Assembly (NCBI GenBank): GCA_910586665.1
Contig: CAJUIX010000007.1
Span: 74,832 to 138,831, forward strand
Origin: an uncultured Duncaniella sp.
Lineage (GTDB): Bacteria > Bacteroidota > Bacteroidia > Bacteroidales > Muribaculaceae
DNA length: 64,000 bases
Reading direction: 5' to 3'
Shown: positions 61,421 through 64,000 of the stretch, piece after piece
Layout of the letters: every line of letters begins with the position of its first letter
Position numbering within the stretch: the stretch's first letter is position 1
Notes under the pieces: generated by a model
The model's input: the letters and a program-made list of their open reading frames with translations, nothing else
Told to the model about the DNA's origin: nothing
Databases searched by the model: none
Position numbers and translations under genes: made by a program

Positions 61421-62094
61421 TTATTTTGAGGGGTGTGCCACCGGATTTGAACTGAACCAGCCTCGGCGGTCATGGTGCACGCCGTATTCATCCACAATCG
61501 CACCGCCAGGGCCGGCAATCATGAAGTGCCACGATTCTGGTTGCGCCAACCGTTGGGTATCACCCGGATATAAGGACGTATATTTATGGCATATGGGTAT
61601 TCCAAAAGAATTTGGTGTATTGGGTGATTTAGAAGTACGCCCTCTGTTTCAGAAAAATTGTAAACCATTCCTTTTATCACTTTCCATGACTCGTGCTTTG
61701 CCGGACGTATGGGAGGGGTTGATATCGGACGATGGACATGTTCCGGAACCATCTGCCCCGGCAGCAAATACATGGTCATAGCAAAATAGCCATAATCCGA
61801 GTCATTGAGCCATGTCACGCTTGCAAGCCCGACATGCTCATAATCGCCCAAGCCGAAGTCGCTTACCCACAAGAGAGAATCCATTTTCTCGGTATAAATT
61901 TCGCCTTGCTGCAAGATGAACTGTCGTATTGCCTTCTTCGCCATGTCTTTTTGAAAAACGCTATCCTTATAGAAATCCGCATTAGTATATTTGTGCCCTA
62001 TATTAATTTTAGGTCGGATTGCATATGCGATTCCATTTGATAGCAGCAGAACGCAAAGAGCCAACACCATTTTAGAAGTCTTATTCAATATCAT
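61421..62094 (-). pseudogene. Secreted cupin protein, disrupted by a frameshift
   Basis: The first frame (62094 to about 61590) encodes a signal peptide (MILNKTSKMVLALCVLLLS) and a cupin with metal-ligand-like PGQMVPEHVHR and KHESW. It then runs into unrelated residues and stops at 61519. The continuation is in another frame down to the TAA at 61421-61423: KYTSLYPGDTQRLAQPESWH, then FMIAGPGGAIVDEYGVHHDR and GWFSSNP. One missing base near 61580-61592 would restore about 224 residues. The fold resembles lyxose-isomerase-like cupins, but the signal peptide is unusual. A sequencing error or a real mutation are both possible. Confidence 0.8.
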
Positions 62095-62137
62095 AGTTTT
62101 TACTTATTTTAGGCATAAATAGCCTTATTCTAATCAT

Positions 62138-62470
62138 TTATACATCTATTGGAATAGCGGTTTCAAGGTCGATGCGGCTTTTGAACGGCCTTATTATGAC
62201 ACTGTTTAGCCCATACCATGCCATTATCTGTTCAGCCATAACTTTACTTGTGTGATATGACAGATCGATATCGCGTGTTGACAAGTCGTCGGCATTTAGA
62301 TATTGTGATGCAAACTTTTGAATATCCGACTATATCATAATCGCTTTTCATGGCTTCGACAAGGGCTTTGCCAACATAGCCTTTATGCCCCGTTATCATG
62401 ACTTTCGTTTTAGCAGATATGCCAGATGCTGCAAAAACCACCAATATCATTGTAATAATGCCTTTTTCAT
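62138..62470 (-). pseudogene. NAD-dependent epimerase/dehydratase (SDR) remnant
   Basis: Decayed gene. MKKALL at 62470 and MILVVFAASGISAKTKVMIT at 62450 look like one signal region split by a one-base frameshift. The Rossmann motif TGHKGYVGKALVEAM follows. A deletion then joins it near 62310 to an out-of-frame piece, KFASQYLNADDLSTRDIDLS, then YHTSKVMAEQIMAWYGLNSV and IIRPF, which contains the YxxxK catalytic pattern. It ends at the TAA at 62138. Most of the middle and the C-terminal substrate domain are missing. It lies between the broken cupin gene and the alcohol dehydrogenase. Confidence 0.8.
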
Positions 62471-62482
62471 CCCATTAGCCAT

Positions 62483-63667
62483 TTATCGGTTTGCCATATT
62501 ATATATTTCTACCATGTCATCATAAGACAATATTTTAAGGTGCCCTATAGTTGAAGTTCTACCAAGGCTGCACTTATCGGCCATTTCACGAATCTCATCA
62601 TCAGTTGCCTTGCGACCAAGAAGTTCAGGTATGGATGTCGGCATTCCTATCTTTTTGTAGAATATTTTCATCGCCTCAATACCCTCTCTTGCAGTCTCTT
62701 CAGCCGAGCGGAAATTATTTGCAATCTTCAGGACATTCACGGCAAATTGAGCGAAACGAGTCGGATTTTCTGAAAGGACATATTCAGCCCAATGAGGCCA
62801 GATAGCAGCAAGCCCCGCACCGTGCGCGACATTGAACATCGCGCTAAGTTCATGCTCAAGCATATGTGTGGCAAAGTCACCTATTGTACCACATCCCGTC
62901 AGATTGTTGTGAGCCAAGCTTCCCGCCCACATTATCTGGCTACGCAGAATGTAGTCATTTGGTGCTGCAATGACTTTGGGAGCACATTCACATACAGTTC
63001 TCATCAAGGATTCGGCAATAGCATCAGTCAATAGCATATCATCGTCATGCGAGAAATAGCGCTCCATTGTATGCATCATCATATCAACCGCACCACAAGC
63101 TGTCTGATATGCCGAAAGCGTATAAGTCCTTATAGGATTCATCACTGCAAATCGTGGACGACACAAGTCGTTGTCATAAGCTCGTTTTGAATACCCCTCC
63201 TCGTTTGTTATCACACACCCATTGCTCATTTCGCTGCCAGCAGCCGGAATTGTCAGTATTACTCCAATCGGATAGGCGGCAAACGCTTCTGTCTTTTTGC
63301 TGAAAAAATCCCACACATCTCCGTCATAGGCGAGTCCATAGGCTATCGCCTTGGCAGAATCAATCACGCTTCCACCTCCGACAGCGAGGATGAAATCAAC
63401 ATTCTCGTTTTTTGAAATCTGGACGCCTTCATGAACCTTTGATAGAACCGGATTAGGCACTACTCCGCCAAGTTCTACAAATGGAATTCCAACCGCATCA
63501 AGTTGTCTACGGACCGTATCAAGCAAACCCGATGTCTCGGCACTTTTGCCGCCATAGTGTATCAGGACCTTGCCACCACCATGTTTTTTCACAAGATGAC
63601 CAATCTCTTTTTCAGAGTCTTTGCCGAACACAACCTCGGTAGGTGTGTAATAATGAAAATCTTTCAT
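62483..63667 (-). CDS. Iron-containing alcohol dehydrogenase (YqhD/BDH-like)
   Basis: A 394-residue group III alcohol dehydrogenase. The N-terminal nucleotide-binding domain has VEFG-like NPVLSKVHEG and the conserved AVGGGSVIDSAKAIA; the C-terminal helical domain supplies metal ligands in GAVDMMMHTMERYF (Asp, His), MLEHELSAMFNVAHGAGLA (His, His). YqhD-type enzymes are usually NADPH-dependent aldehyde reductases with broad substrates. The ATG at 63667 (MKDFHYYTPTEVVFGKDSEK) matches family N-termini; the 29 upstream codons overlap the promoter. It appears intact, unlike the two pseudogenes downstream of it. Confidence 0.92.
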   Translation of the reverse strand: MKDFHYYTPTEVVFGKDSEKEIGHLVKKHGGGKVLIHYGGKSAETSGLLDTVRRQLDAVGIPFVELGGVVPNPVLSKVHEGVQISKNENVDFILAVGGGSVIDSAKAIAYGLAYDGDVWDFFSKKTEAFAAYPIGVILTIPAAGSEMSNGCVITNEEGYSKRAYDNDLCRPRFAVMNPIRTYTLSAYQTACGAVDMMMHTMERYFSHDDDMLLTDAIAESLMRTVCECAPKVIAAPNDYILRSQIMWAGSLAHNNLTGCGTIGDFATHMLEHELSAMFNVAHGAGLAAIWPHWAEYVLSENPTRFAQFAVNVLKIANNFRSAEETAREGIEAMKIFYKKIGMPTSIPELLGRKATDDEIREMADKCSLGRTSTIGHLKILSYDDMVEIYNMANR

Positions 63668-63703
63668 CGTAAATATTTTTATTATTATATTGTTTCCACG
63701 ATG

Positions 63704-63775
63704 CAAAATTAGAAACAAAATAAAGCCTGGGCTTTTCGGAAAAGTCCAAATCAACTTTTCGAAAAAGTCCAGGCT
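63704..63775 (-). promoter_or_regulatory. Promoter and double dyad upstream of the alcohol dehydrogenase gene
   Basis: The minus-strand -7 element TAATTTTG (63704-63711) lies 36 bases before the ATG. Beginning 12 bases upstream are two 22-base arms, 63724-63745 and 63754-63775, which are inverted copies at 19 of 22 positions. Each arm itself contains a CTTTTCG-centred palindrome (CTTTTCGGAAAAG and CTTTTCGAAAAAG), so the cores are also direct repeats about 24 bases apart. They overlap the -33 position, where no TTG is seen. This looks like a regulator-binding site; it could alternatively fold as a hairpin. Confidence 0.6.
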
Positions 63776-63822
63776 ATTATTTTTTCATTGATTGTATATG
63801 TACTTTCGCTATAACGTTTGTC

Positions 63823-64000
63823 GAGGCTGTGTCAAAATTTTATTGCACACCTCTGAGCACCATAATGTGCGTCATTTTGCCGGATAGAGATATTACAAAA
63901 TTAGTGATTTTTATCCGATTTTCAAGCATCTATGGCGTTAAAACTCAGGGCTGACGCATCTTAATTTTATACAACATCAAAACTTTTTAAGGCATATAGC
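63823..64000. mobile_element. Possible end of an insertion sequence running out of the window
   Basis: GAGGCTGTGTCAAAATTTTA at 63823 resembles the terminal inverted repeats of IS1182/IS5-like elements, and it is followed by 160 bases without a reading frame. The other end and any transposase would lie beyond the window. This is a pattern match by eye only. The rest of the gap (63776-63822) is AT-rich and featureless. Confidence 0.35.

Noticed and set aside
1..64000. CRISPR arrays, tRNA or rRNA genes, replication origin, prophage
   Set aside because: No regularly spaced repeats, cloverleaf-type sequences, rRNA cores or phage structural genes were seen. This was by eye only; a tRNA scan would be decisive.

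Overview
The window looks like a chromosomal segment of a gut Bacteroidales bacterium, most likely Muribaculaceae-like. The evidence is two SusC/SusD pairs, a hybrid two-component regulator, NigD- and BtuG-type lipoproteins, TAnnTTTG -7 promoter elements and SusD-type lipoboxes. The genus is an inference. GC content is moderately high over most of the window and drops clearly after about 60.3 kb.

Layout. 1-4.3 kb: branched-chain amino acid operon (ilvD end, ilvB, ilvN, acyl-ACP thioesterase, ilvC) closed by a strong terminator. 4.3-7.7 kb: an outer-membrane barrel, a MATE exporter and a PatB/MalY-like C-S lyase, all on the minus strand. 7.7-13.3 kb: a cobalamin riboswitch and vitamin B12 uptake operon (btuB, surface lipoprotein btuG, btuF, btuC) without an adjacent ATPase gene, followed by a flippase-like membrane protein. 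14.43-14.77 kb: a 337-bp MITE-like element. 14.8-18.5 kb: an ECF sigma factor with a predicted membrane-anchored beta-barrel partner, a NigD-like lipoprotein and gluQ.

18.6-59.0 kb is one large polysaccharide utilization locus (PUL), nearly all on the minus strand. It contains two GH115, three GH43, GH127, a CE1 esterase, GH98, GH95 and GH97, two SusC/SusD pairs, a DUF1735 lipoprotein, a GH10-derived protein that has lost its nucleophile, a secreted protein with two putative binding modules, and a divergent 1347-residue hybrid two-component sensor. The set matches what is needed for highly decorated glucuronoarabinoxylan: alpha-glucuronidases, arabinofuranosidases, an esterase, alpha-galactosidase-type enzymes and a GH98 endo-enzyme. 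It recalls the complex-xylan PUL of Bacteroides ovatus. Two promoters in the PUL share three elements at identical spacing, including direct repeats 21 bp apart, which probably mark the regulator's operator.

59.4-64 kb is a lower-GC accessory tail: a DUF3737 beta-helix protein, an AraC regulator, a frameshifted cupin gene, a heavily decayed epimerase pseudogene, an intact iron-dependent alcohol dehydrogenase with a striking repeat upstream, and a possible IS end at the window edge. No tRNA, rRNA, CRISPR or origin was recognised.
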